IMG/VR virus record: IMGVR_UViG_3300025110_000075
Location: 1 to 31,142 of that record
Strand: one strand, 5' to 3'
Length of the DNA: 31,142 nt
Origin: a virus
Part shown: one piece after another, positions 1 to 6,919 of the stretch
Position numbering within the stretch: the first letter of the stretch is position 1
Layout: every line of letters begins with the position of its first letter
The notes under the pieces: generated by a model
What the model was told of the DNA's origin: nothing
The model's database searches: none
The model's input: only the letters and a program-made list of their open reading frames with translations
Made by a program: the position numbers and the translations under genes

Positions 1-450
1 AATCATTAAATCTGCGCGGCTTCCGGTTAGCTGACCAGTGATGCCGACGCTTTTTACGCTTGGTGCTTGGGCTGGAGAGCAATTCACATCGAAGCTTATC
101 CTCGACCACCTTGCATCGTCGGACTTCGGGCGTAAATGAGAAAGCCATGGCGTTTCAATGATTAGTTTTTGTAGGAAGATAGACATGTTGTCTGCACGTT
201 CTTTAGACGCGGAGATAATCATGATCTTTTTTTCGGGGTTATTAAAGAGGACCCACAACACGAACGCTCCAGTAATCCAAGACTTACCGACCCCACGGAA
301 GGCTTGAATCTGTAGTCGTTTTGGACCATTCTGTAAATAGTCAGCAATAGCGTATTGTGCTTTTGTAGGCTCGGGTAGATCAAGCTGCGACCACATAGCT
401 TGTAGAAACAGCTTGAAGTCGTCCTGTAACGCCTCTAGGACGTCGGTCAT
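1..450 (-). CDS. terL: Terminase large subunit, N-terminal part (cut by window edge)
   Basis: ATPase/nuclease that drives DNA into the prohead (T7 gp19 family). Translating from the ATG at 450..448 gives MTDVLEALQDDFKLFLQAMW and continues in frame through 150 codons to position 1. A Walker A motif, FRGVGKSW, lies near residue 57, and the family signature TGSRADL is at the cut edge, just before where Walker B is expected. The C-terminal nuclease domain lies outside the window. The ATG overlaps the upstream stop as ATGA (447..450), so the gene is translationally coupled to its neighbour. It is the last gene of the late block in this window. Confidence 0.95.
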   Translation of the reverse strand, partial: MTDVLEALQDDFKLFLQAMWSQLDLPEPTKAQYAIADYLQNGPKRLQIQAFRGVGKSWITGAFVLWVLFNNPEKKIMIISASKERADNMSIFLQKLIIETPWLSHLRPKSDDARWSRISFDVNCSPAQAPSVKSVGITGQLTGSRADLMI

Positions 451-1268
451 AAGCTACTAATTCCGTAACGATCAATGGCTTCTTTGCCATTTTTGTAGGC
501 AGATTGAAGGCCATTACTAATGCCATTACTAATACCGTTACCTAAATGACGACCTAAATCTGTTTCAGAAGTGTCTGGGATAGCGTTCAAAGCATGATCT
601 AAAGTACTGCCAGACTGTGTTTGATTTAAGATTTCAATAGCATTAGAGACAACATTAAATCTAGGCAAAACATATTTAAGTACTGCTTTACCGCCGTTAT
701 AGATAAGCTCTAGAGAGGAACCCGGAGCAAACCGTGGACCTTGAAGTCGAAGCTGATCCATTTTGTTGTCAGCCAACATGTAAGCAGCTTGTTCAACATC
801 AGTGGGTGCACCACGATCGCCTTCGGATCTATTTTGAGCAGCGTCTTGTGGTCGAAGGTTATTAGAGACATGAAACCCGCCAGAGTTAAGTGACCAAAAA
901 TGGTCAATATCTTCGTTAGGTTTTCTACTAGCAGTAATCTGTTTTTGTCGTTCGACTTCAGCTTGATAAAGATCAGCGCCTTTTCCAGGCCATGCCTCTT
1001 CAAAATCAGCTTGTCTAAGTGACTGGTCTAAACGACGCGCACGGTCACGAGCATTTCTATTGTATTTAATTGAAGTACGCATGAGGCGATGACCATCATG
1101 CTGTCCTCCACCTTTGTTATCCCACCGCCAAACTGTTCCATCCTCATCTATATATTGAGGGCGGGCTATACCATTTTCTTTAGCAAATTTAAAAACTGCA
1201 TAAGCTTGGTCTTTTTCTTCAGCGTCAGTGGGGTAAACAAAGAAGGAGACATCCTCCTGCTTTGCCAT
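447..1268 (-). CDS. 273-aa protein with HNH-like (His-Me finger) core, upstream of terL
   Basis: Probable nuclease-fold protein. The middle of the protein reads DHFWSLNSGGFHVSNNL followed by AAQNRSEGD. This matches the ββα-metal pattern D-H…N…N seen in small phage HNH proteins (D122, H123, N137, N146). The N-terminus has an acidic segment and a DGTVWRWDN stretch; the C-terminus (GNGISNGISNG) carries a short duplication. No zinc-binding cysteines are present. I cannot say whether it cuts DNA; HNH proteins beside terminase genes often assist packaging or terminase cleavage. The start ATG directly follows the T-tract of a strong terminator hairpin (1269..1293), and the stem contains the only Shine-Dalgarno-like AGGGG. 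Its stop overlaps the terL ATG. Confidence 0.75.
   Translation of the reverse strand: MAKQEDVSFFVYPTDAEEKDQAYAVFKFAKENGIARPQYIDEDGTVWRWDNKGGGQHDGHRLMRTSIKYNRNARDRARRLDQSLRQADFEEAWPGKGADLYQAEVERQKQITASRKPNEDIDHFWSLNSGGFHVSNNLRPQDAAQNRSEGDRGAPTDVEQAAYMLADNKMDQLRLQGPRFAPGSSLELIYNGGKAVLKYVLPRFNVVSNAIEILNQTQSGSTLDHALNAIPDTSETDLGRHLGNGISNGISNGLQSAYKNGKEAIDRYGISSL
511..534. repeat. Two tandem copies of a 12-bp unit inside the 273-aa gene
   Basis: ccattactaatg is followed directly by ccattactaata. Read on the minus strand this gives the duplicated peptide GISNGISNG. It is an in-frame duplication of no evident function. Confidence 0.8.
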
Positions 1269-1293
1269 AAAAAAAGCGCCCCTTTTGGAGCGC
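1269..1293 (-). terminator. Rho-independent terminator between the HNH gene and the 273-aa gene
   Basis: On the minus strand the sequence is GCGCTCC-AAAA-GGGGCGC followed by seven T. The stem has six G·C pairs plus one A/C mismatch, with a four-base loop. It lies 20 nt after the HNH gene stop, and the T-tract ends at the base before the ATG of the next gene. It therefore separates terL and its neighbour from the genes upstream, unless read-through or translation melts it. Confidence 0.85.
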
Positions 1294-1312
1294 GGTATTT
1301 ATTAGTTGTGGT

Positions 1313-1642
1313 TTATGAGATGTGGGAAAGAATCAATCCTTCCCTAAGTAAATTCAATCCAAAACGGGCTCTCATCCAAGAGCGCCAATGGTTACTTCCT
1401 TTGTCCTGATTACAACAGGTACACGCTGGTACGACATTCGATGAAATGTCTTCACCCCCAAGAGAACGAGGATGTACGTGATCAAGTGTGAGTTCATGTA
1501 ATTCATAAGTTATTCCGCAATAAACACATGTGCATCCGAAGTGTTCTTTGATGCTGCGCCTCCAAAGGCGCTTAGCTTCAGGAGACGTCATGGTTATTAG
1601 GTTGTATAGGTAGTGATCAGGAGTTGGAAGTAAGGGGGTCAT
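1313..1642 (-). CDS. HNH endonuclease with zinc-binding cysteines
   Basis: Small HNH nuclease of the McrA-like/phage type. Visible in order: CVYC (C39, C42), LDHVHPRSLGGEDISSNV (D54, H55 and N69 of the ββα-metal core) and ACTCCNQDKGS (C74, C77, N78). The two Cys pairs would hold a structural zinc and H55 is the expected catalytic base. At 109 aa it is a stand-alone domain, as in many phages beside terminase genes, where HNH proteins can be needed for cos or concatemer processing; it could also be a free-standing homing endonuclease. Start ATG 1642 overlaps the upstream stop (ATGA); an internal Met at residue 18 is an alternative. Confidence 0.92.
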   Translation of the reverse strand: MTPLLPTPDHYLYNLITMTSPEAKRLWRRSIKEHFGCTCVYCGITYELHELTLDHVHPRSLGGEDISSNVVPACTCCNQDKGSNHWRSWMRARFGLNLLREGLILSHIS

Positions 1643-1869
1643 TTAGTACGACTAGCTCTGTTTTTCGATCTCGCTTGAGGTCGTCCTTTTGTAGTGCTGC
1701 CTGAATAATGAGCAGCATCACGTGGATCACCTTTGCGGATCTTCAGTTGACGGCGTAGACGGTTTGCGTTTACACGCAGTGATTTACCCTTTTTTGTTTT
1801 GTTGTAAGCCTTTTGTTGGGATTTATGGTTTCCGTTAGCGTATTTAGGACCGCTAAAGCGCTTTTCCAT
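1639..1869 (-). CDS. Small, very basic 76-aa protein, possible degenerate HNH-like fold
   Basis: Lys/Arg-rich throughout, so nucleic-acid binding is likely. The C-terminal half reads KGDPRDAAHYSG…ARSKNRASRTK. This echoes short phage proteins with a 'GDgkDvdHk…qsrSkNRsk' pattern (D51, H54, N70, R71), a reduced His-Me finger. That relation is inferred from the motif only. It starts inside the end of the terminase small subunit (17-nt overlap) and its stop overlaps the HNH gene start, so it is co-translated with packaging genes. Confidence 0.75.
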   Translation of the reverse strand: MEKRFSGPKYANGNHKSQQKAYNKTKKGKSLRVNANRLRRQLKIRKGDPRDAAHYSGSTTKGRPQARSKNRASRTK

Positions 1870-2098
1870 AAAGCCTCCGCTGTACCATTTCTGGGTCTAT
1901 TTCAGGCATGACATTGGCAAGCTTCGACAAAGGGTTACCGTCATAGGCAACACCGCTGATGTCGTTAGTTTTAAGCCAATCACACGCTGCTTTTAGGTCT
2001 TGAGTTGTCGCTTCACCCGATTTAATACGGGCTAAGAACTCCTTAGTGACGAGGTTATGCAGTTCATTGAACTGATCCTCTGTCGCTTTCTTTTTCAT
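1853..2098 (-). CDS. terS: Terminase small subunit (DNA maturase A-like)
   Basis: T7 gp18-type DNA-recognition subunit of the packaging motor. The 81-aa sequence has the features of cyanopodovirus small terminases: an N-terminal FNELHNLVTKEFLARIKSGE helix, the LKAACDWLKTNDISGVAYD segment that looks like a helix-turn-helix, and a C-terminal EMVQRRLYG. Position fits T7: after the lysis region and before the large subunit, though here three small genes intervene. ATG 2098 overlaps the preceding stop as GTATGA. Confidence 0.88.
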   Translation of the reverse strand: MKKKATEDQFNELHNLVTKEFLARIKSGEATTQDLKAACDWLKTNDISGVAYDGNPLSKLANVMPEIDPEMVQRRLYGKAL

Positions 2099-2235
2099 AC
2101 GTTGTAGCCTTTGCGCTGACCTGGCAGCTTGGCTTTTACGGTGGGAGCAATACCAAGGCCAGGGTAGTATTTAACTGGCGTAGATTTACTAGGTTTAGCG
2201 TCTTTAATCGACGGCCATTTCTTTTTGTTTGGCAC
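2095..2235 (-). CDS. 46-aa basic small protein, GTG start
   Basis: A short ORF fills the gap before the small terminase. From GTG 2235 it reads MPNKKKWPSIKDAKPSKSTP, then VKYYPGLGIAPTVKAKLPGQ and RKGYNV, ending in TGA that overlaps the terS ATG. It overlaps the end of the upstream gene by 32 nt. It is Lys/Pro-rich with no membrane segment, and I do not recognise its function. Tight coupling on both sides supports it as a real gene, but the Shine-Dalgarno is weak. Confidence 0.55.
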   Translation of the reverse strand: MPNKKKWPSIKDAKPSKSTPVKYYPGLGIAPTVKAKLPGQRKGYNV

Positions 2236-2878
2236 TATTAATACTTACAATAGGTATAACGTCATGACAAAGAACTTCAACACGACTGCCAGGTCTAAAC
2301 ATAAACCCAGATATCATGATTTCTGTGCATTTAAGAGCACGCACAAGTTCGTAGTCAAGGCGTAATTTCTGTTCGTGTTTTCTGGCAATACTTTTACACA
2401 ACTGAATCATTCCCCAATCAAGGGGAACACTAAAGTTGATCTGCATACCAAAATTATTGTTGCGTACATATCCCGTTGAATCTGTAGGGATAGTGTCGTT
2501 ACCCATATAAAAGGGGCTAATTTGCATAGTAGCCCCGTTACAACTAACGTTATTGGCAAAGTATTGACGAGACGGTGCACCATTGTTTTGGAATTGCACC
2601 GCCTGATTAGTAACATTACCCGTTGCTGCTGCTACGGGGTTAGAGCTATTTTGGACTGTTGGATCCTCAGCTGCAAAAGCAGGTGTTACTGAGAGAAGAC
2701 TGATAGCGAGGTAGTGACTGAGGTTGATTCGATGACCTCGTCGATGCTGATGGACTCCACGACTCCCGCATCCCGAACGACAGTCTCCAGTTGGAACTGT
2801 TCGCCCGCGTTGGTTACGGAATAGGTTGTGGAATCGCTCAAAATATCCCCGCTTGGGGTGACGTTTGTTCCGGACCAT
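2204..2878 (-). CDS. Probable secreted/periplasmic protein; true start uncertain
   Basis: The open frame runs from ATG 2878, but the first ~50 residues are low-quality (Arg/His-rich) and lie opposite the well-formed end of the upstream gene. A signal-peptide-like stretch begins mid-ORF: INLSHYLAISLLSVTPAFA followed by AEDP, an AxA cleavage pattern. The mature part has two Cys (VSCNGA, QLCKS) plus ALKCTE and VLCHD, so disulfides are possible. There is no ATG, GTG or TTG at the signal peptide start. An ATC at 2728, preceded by GAGG with a 7-nt spacer, is a candidate, as is a -1 frameshift from the upstream gene. It sits in the T7 holin/spanin position, so a lysis or envelope role is possible but unproven. 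Confidence 0.7.
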   Translation of the reverse strand: MVRNKRHPKRGYFERFHNLFRNQRGRTVPTGDCRSGCGSRGVHQHRRGHRINLSHYLAISLLSVTPAFAAEDPTVQNSSNPVAAATGNVTNQAVQFQNNGAPSRQYFANNVSCNGATMQISPFYMGNDTIPTDSTGYVRNNNFGMQINFSVPLDWGMIQLCKSIARKHEQKLRLDYELVRALKCTEIMISGFMFRPGSRVEVLCHDVIPIVSINSAKQKEMAVD

Positions 2879-3036
2879 GATTTGTAATCACCACCCATGA
2901 TCTCGGTTTCGATAGTTCGCTCGATGTCAATGGTGGTAGTAGTGGTTGATTGCATAGAACCCTGAGTAAAATTAGGGGTTACTTGCTGGGCTGCAGCTGG
3001 CGAAGCCAATAGCAAAAGGATAAGTAGTTTTTTCAT
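2686..3036 (-). CDS. Conserved secreted protein with N-terminal signal peptide
   Basis: The 116-aa product begins MKKLLILLLLASPAAAQQVT, a clear Sec signal peptide with cleavage expected after AAA. The mature part is Thr/Ser-rich (STTTTTIDIERTIETEI) and β-strand-like, ending SVTTSLSVFSQ. I recognise the general type from marine cyanophages, where it is an uncharacterised structural or periplasmic protein. It overlaps the holin-like gene by 4 nt (ATGA) and its 3' end overlaps the next secreted protein in another frame. Confidence 0.85.
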   Translation of the reverse strand: MKKLLILLLLASPAAAQQVTPNFTQGSMQSTTTTTIDIERTIETEIMGGDYKSWSGTNVTPSGDILSDSTTYSVTNAGEQFQLETVVRDAGVVESISIDEVIESTSVTTSLSVFSQ

Positions 3037-3323
3037 GGGTCTTTTTTCTTAGGTTCGTCTTCAGGCTTAGATCTGTGGTTTGAAGTATTCAATCCAAAAG
3101 TGGCTAGTGCGCCAGTAAAGACACTGGCGACAAAGGTTATATCACCACCACTCTGGCCTTTTTTAATCATAGGAATATCTACGTAGTTAAGAGTGATAAT
3201 AAAACCACTCCAAACAACTACACCAAGGCGAACGAAAGTCCCAAGGATTTCAATGTCCTTTTCTGCATGTTCCTTTACCTTCTTTAAGAAGGGTTTTTTT
3301 TCTTCTTTGTTATTTTGCTCCAT
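3033..3323 (-). CDS. Small two-segment membrane protein, holin-like
   Basis: The 96-aa protein has a Lys-rich N-terminus, two hydrophobic segments (about residues 29-48, FVRLGVVVWSGFIITLNYV, and 62-80, ITFVASVFTGALATFGLNT) and a highly charged C-terminus ending KPEDEPKKKDP. This class II holin-like layout, together with its place just after the tail genes and before the small terminase (T7 gp17.5 position), suggests a holin. No sequence signature proves it; it may be another inner-membrane protein of the lysis set. Confidence 0.7.
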   Translation of the reverse strand: MEQNNKEEKKPFLKKVKEHAEKDIEILGTFVRLGVVVWSGFIITLNYVDIPMIKKGQSGGDITFVASVFTGALATFGLNTSNHRSKPEDEPKKKDP

Positions 3324-3703
3324 GCTTGTTTAAGTACGGGCTTCATTACCATTACAAGGTATTTAAAAATAGAAGTAGCAGTAAGGGTGGCAGCAACAGA
3401 GATAACTGCTGTTGTAGCTGCTGCAGTCATGATTTCAGTTGACGGCATTGGGACTTCTATGTCTGTAAATGGCACGTCAATCATCTGCACCTCTTTAGGT
3501 TGAGGTGGCTTAGTTTTGTTTGGTGATTTGTCTTCGTTCTTTCCTTTTATCCCTGGAGGTGGGCGCAGGTCACTAGGAGGGACTACAAGGGGCTTGTAAG
3601 AAGGTATCTTTGCCCTAGGTACTTCTAGGACCGGCGCAGGCATTCCAGGGGCTTCTGGAAGCGCTAGAGAGGGAAATGCTGGAGGGTTAGGCCACTGATC
3701 CAC
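3284..3703 (-). CDS. Proline-rich protein with C-terminal membrane segment, GTG start
   Basis: 139 aa. Start is GTG at 3703 (GTG GAT CAG TGG), since no ATG is available before the coding part. The first two thirds are Pro-rich (ALPEAPGMPAPVLEVP; SDLRPPPGIKG), then VPFTDIEVPMPSTEI, then a hydrophobic helix TAAATTAVISVAATLTATSI, ending in a Lys-rich tail. The topology suggests a membrane-anchored protein with an extended rigid arm, which would suit a spanin-like or virion-associated role; that is inference only. It overlaps the holin-like gene by 40 nt and the upstream 55-aa gene by 17 nt. Confidence 0.78.
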   Translation of the reverse strand: MDQWPNPPAFPSLALPEAPGMPAPVLEVPRAKIPSYKPLVVPPSDLRPPPGIKGKNEDKSPNKTKPPQPKEVQMIDVPFTDIEVPMPSTEIMTAAATTAVISVAATLTATSIFKYLVMVMKPVLKQAWSKITKKKKNPS

Positions 3704-3854
3704 CGAACAGTCCGCGTTCGATAAATTTCACTGCTTCATCATCAACAGTGTTATCGGTTTGTTCAGCCAGTTTGGTAAGCAGGTCAACAATCAAACGCTT
3801 GACCTTTTCAGAATTAATAAACGAAAAAAGAATTGGACGGATAAGGGTGATCAT
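3687..3854 (-). CDS. 55-aa conserved small protein
   Basis: Starts at ATG 3854, overlapping the upstream stop as TAATG. Reads MITLIRPILFSFINSEKVKR, then LIVDLLTKLAEQTDNTVDDE and AVKFIERGLFGGSVA, and stops at 3687. It has an amphipathic/hydrophobic N-terminal half and an acidic middle. The type recurs in marine phages next to tail genes but has no assigned function that I know. Coupling on both sides makes it convincing despite its size. Confidence 0.75.
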   Translation of the reverse strand: MITLIRPILFSFINSEKVKRLIVDLLTKLAEQTDNTVDDEAVKFIERGLFGGSVA

Positions 3855-4450
3855 TATTTAATAGGGGTAGGCCATGCCGTAGCGATGGCAGGGTTAGCAA
3901 CAGTCTCAATAACGGCAACACCGTTGTCATCAACGATACCTTTACCTTCACTGTCAGTTTTTTGACGATCAATAGTTGCTGCGCCAAACAGGAGTTCTTT
4001 CAAAGCAGGTACATCTTTACAAGCGTCGATTTCAGCTTGACGTGCGTTACACACAGTACGAACAGCAGCACGGTAGGTAAGCCACTGCGAAGAAACAGCG
4101 TAGTCAGTGACCTCGGCCGCTTTGACTACACGCCAGTCAGACGGTGTAAGCAGGGATGAAGCAATCTCAGCCTGTTTTGCTTTCCACAACGTTTTGAGAC
4201 CAGTTGATGTTTCTCCAGTTTCTTTGCCATCTTCATCTAGAGCAGGTTCGTCATTAAGCTGTTTGGGTTTATCAACACCCCAATAGAACCGCTGGTCATA
4301 AACCCCAACAACGGGGTCTGCGACTTCAACGATACCAATGGCTTGCTTTTCCTTCAAAGAAGTCAAGCGCAGCCAATTAGACGGATATTGCATTCCGTCG
4401 TGAACAAATGCCTTGTCGTATTGCAAGGTCTTACCATCAAGTTTAAGCAT
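3854..4450 (-). CDS. Probable tail fibre accessory/assembly-type protein
   Basis: 198 aa. The N-terminal part (KLDGKTLQYDKAFVHDGMQY and YDQRFYWG) resembles proteins downstream of cyanophage tail fibres. The segment LLTPSDWRVVKAAEV…WLTYRAAVRTVCNARQAEI has the 'LL.pTDWyv.ra.E…YRaavR.' pattern common in tail fibre assembly chaperones and fibre-tip proteins. It follows the large adhesin gene by 15 nt. The role is inferred from pattern and place. Confidence 0.7.
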   Translation of the reverse strand: MLKLDGKTLQYDKAFVHDGMQYPSNWLRLTSLKEKQAIGIVEVADPVVGVYDQRFYWGVDKPKQLNDEPALDEDGKETGETSTGLKTLWKAKQAEIASSLLTPSDWRVVKAAEVTDYAVSSQWLTYRAAVRTVCNARQAEIDACKDVPALKELLFGAATIDRQKTDSEGKGIVDDNGVAVIETVANPAIATAWPTPIK

Positions 4451-4465
4451 AGTTAAATGTTTTAA

Positions 4466-6913
4466 TTAGCGTGCGCGGGCAGTTTTGAACGGATGCTCAG
4501 CAAATGCCGCATAGACATAGGTGTTGCCACTGCCGTTTCTCGCAATGTGATCAGTCCTTTGTTTAAAGCCATTGCTTAAGAAATCAACTCCGTAATCAGC
4601 ATGAGTACCTTCCGCATTAACACTATTTGGTTTCAAAGCATCATCAGCCACATTTAATGGACTTCTTGTTGCATCAACTAGCTGCCAGTCATTAGAACCG
4701 CCATCTGATCTCTTCGTAAGCAACCATTTCACTTTAAACCCTGTATAAATAAACGGACCATCAGTTGAACCGTTGCCGGTGAACTTGCCAAAGGATGAGT
4801 AGCCTTCAACACTACTCCACGCATACATCAAATGACTCTTAGTGTTGATATTAGTATCAGATCCAAGATGAATTAGGCTTGAGGTTGGAAGCTGGCTCCA
4901 CCTGTTTGTAGCATTGCCACCACCAAAATCCGTTGTTGTAAATTCGCCATAAGCCAATCCCATCGAAGAATGATAGATAGCCCAGTTCTCGCTAGCCACA
5001 TCAAGTGTTTTGAAAATAATAAAATCTGGAGCTGCATTAAGACCGTGTGCAATACTTCCAGATCCGCCGCTTGAGGTTCCGGTGTAGGTTAAAATCGAGA
5101 ACCCAGCAGACGTATTGGCTCTCCCGGTTGAAGCAATACTTGCTCCATTAGTTCCAGCACTATTACTAAATGTCGAACCAGCATCCCAAGTCCAAGCTGC
5201 ATATTCAGCATTGTTTACGTTGACATTGCCGCTACCTGTGTGATCTCCATTTGAAGTATTAATAGTAAATCCGTCGCTATTAAAAGCTGATAAGCCACGC
5301 CCGGTTGGCTCAGTCTTTTCAACATTTGTATGGCTTGAACCTATATGCTTATATTGTCCACGCACTTCGTCATACCAAGCATGATGGCCTGGGTCATCCA
5401 TTCGTTTTATCCAAACTAGGTCTGGACTAAAAGACAAGCCTGAAATAGTATTAGTGTTAGAACCATTGCCATCATAGGTTTTTATATCCATCGCAGTCGA
5501 ACCATCGGCAATCGGCGGGTTGTCAAGGTTCTTCGTGCAGAGTGACTTGAAGCCTGTTGGGGGCGTGTGTGCAAATGGACGTTGGCCAAAGTTTATAATA
5601 ACTTTGTTATGCGTTCCAGTATGCAAACCAACAGCAGGGACGAGCCTAGATGCCGATACACTGGAATGAGCAATACCCAGTGATGATCCGTTTTTATAGA
5701 AAGTAAGAGTGTTTGCATCACAATCAAGTGCTACGCCAATGACATCATTAGTTGTCACCGTAGAGGTATAACTACTACTTACAGTTGAACCATTATGGTA
5801 AGTATTTCCTCCAACGTCCATTGACCAACTCGTACCAGTACCTGACCCAAGCCAAGGAAGACCAGTACCTGAAGTATCACGATTGAACTCATAATCATCT
5901 GCATCAGCCACTCCCCAACGGGCAATAGTCCCGTTAATAGTTGGTAGCTTCAGCTCCCAGTACCATTTTCCACTGCTCAATGCAAAGGTGGATCCGCAGC
6001 TAGTCCACTGACCACCAGAAGCTGTTCTTTCAATCTCTAGATTTCCGTTCGACAAAGTAGGGGTTGCGTTCGGTGATATAGCAAGAGGGTTCAACGTCGC
6101 ATAGTTGCCACCGTTATTGCCGGACGCTTCGTAGTTGGTTGGGGAGTCGATCAGGCTGTCATTTCCTGCACCAGATGCAACAGAAAGGTAATTAACCGTC
6201 CAAGTATTGCTTTTGCCGCTGCTATCCGTTCCAAGCGCAGCCTTGCTGCTGTTGTCGGAGAAGTCCAGGTGGAAGCCGTTGGTGCCATACGTTCCAGCGT
6301 ATGCAATCGGCACCCACAGGTTGTCGGTGTTAGTTTCTCCAAAATCTGTTGGCGCTAATGCTTGACCATCGATCAGAATGCACTCAGCTAGGAAACCATT
6401 AAAGCAGTCAGCATCGTTTCGCCCAATACGATGATCAACAGTATTATTGATCTGTAAGACTGCATTTGGTGGCGGCCAGTTATTTCCAGCCGTTAATGCT
6501 TGATCTACACCATTAACATATACTTTGACCCTGTTTGTTTGAGTAGCTTGTGTTGTGTCAACCGCTATAACAACATGATACCAGGCACTAGGATCTCTAA
6601 ATACTGCATTAGTGTAGACATAAAAACTATTGCTTCCACCAGCCTCTTCTACTTGAATCTGGTCATTGTTAAATGAAATAGAAAAATAATTACTTCCAGG
6701 TCCAACAAACATTAAACGTTGCGTTCCGCCTAGCTCACTGCGTTTAGTCCAACCGCTCCAGGTAAATGTTTTGCGGTTTCCAGCAGCGGATGGGGTACGG
6801 TTTAAATTACTTTGGTCGGCATCGTTAAACCGCAAGCTGCGTTCAATCTTGAAACCAGCAGCGCCGCCAGATTGACCGGCGGCACCTGCTAATACGTTAT
6901 TAAATATTGGCAT
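4466..6913 (-). CDS. 815-aa LamG/SPRY adhesin (tail fibre or tailspike)
   Basis: Likely receptor-binding virion protein. Domains in order: N-terminal Gly/Ala-rich adaptor (1-25); LamG/concanavalin-like domain about 25-185 (FTWSGWTKRS, WYHVVIAVDT, VKVYVNGV); a linker with DNLWVP and FHLDFSDNSS; a SPRY-like domain about 300-445 (GKWYWELKLP, VIGVALDCDANTLTFYKNG); then a C-terminal region with the phage-tail pattern SFSPDLVWIKR…GHHAWYDEVRG…AWTWDAGS, a motif often seen in cyanophage fibres. No enzyme active site is evident. It lies after the T7-type fibre gene, so the virion probably has two adhesins. It starts 6 nt after the upstream stop. Confidence 0.88.
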   Translation of the reverse strand: MPIFNNVLAGAAGQSGGAAGFKIERSLRFNDADQSNLNRTPSAAGNRKTFTWSGWTKRSELGGTQRLMFVGPGSNYFSISFNNDQIQVEEAGGSNSFYVYTNAVFRDPSAWYHVVIAVDTTQATQTNRVKVYVNGVDQALTAGNNWPPPNAVLQINNTVDHRIGRNDADCFNGFLAECILIDGQALAPTDFGETNTDNLWVPIAYAGTYGTNGFHLDFSDNSSKAALGTDSSGKSNTWTVNYLSVASGAGNDSLIDSPTNYEASGNNGGNYATLNPLAISPNATPTLSNGNLEIERTASGGQWTSCGSTFALSSGKWYWELKLPTINGTIARWGVADADDYEFNRDTSGTGLPWLGSGTGTSWSMDVGGNTYHNGSTVSSSYTSTVTTNDVIGVALDCDANTLTFYKNGSSLGIAHSSVSASRLVPAVGLHTGTHNKVIINFGQRPFAHTPPTGFKSLCTKNLDNPPIADGSTAMDIKTYDGNGSNTNTISGLSFSPDLVWIKRMDDPGHHAWYDEVRGQYKHIGSSHTNVEKTEPTGRGLSAFNSDGFTINTSNGDHTGSGNVNVNNAEYAAWTWDAGSTFSNSAGTNGASIASTGRANTSAGFSILTYTGTSSGGSGSIAHGLNAAPDFIIFKTLDVASENWAIYHSSMGLAYGEFTTTDFGGGNATNRWSQLPTSSLIHLGSDTNINTKSHLMYAWSSVEGYSSFGKFTGNGSTDGPFIYTGFKVKWLLTKRSDGGSNDWQLVDATRSPLNVADDALKPNSVNAEGTHADYGVDFLSNGFKQRTDHIARNGSGNTYVYAAFAEHPFKTARAR

Positions 6914-6919
6914 ATATTA

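Noticed and set aside
2686-2760. Classical slippery heptamer for -1 frameshifting in the overlap of the two secreted-protein genes
   Set aside because: No X-XXY-YYZ heptamer is present in the overlap, so frameshifting is only one untested option.
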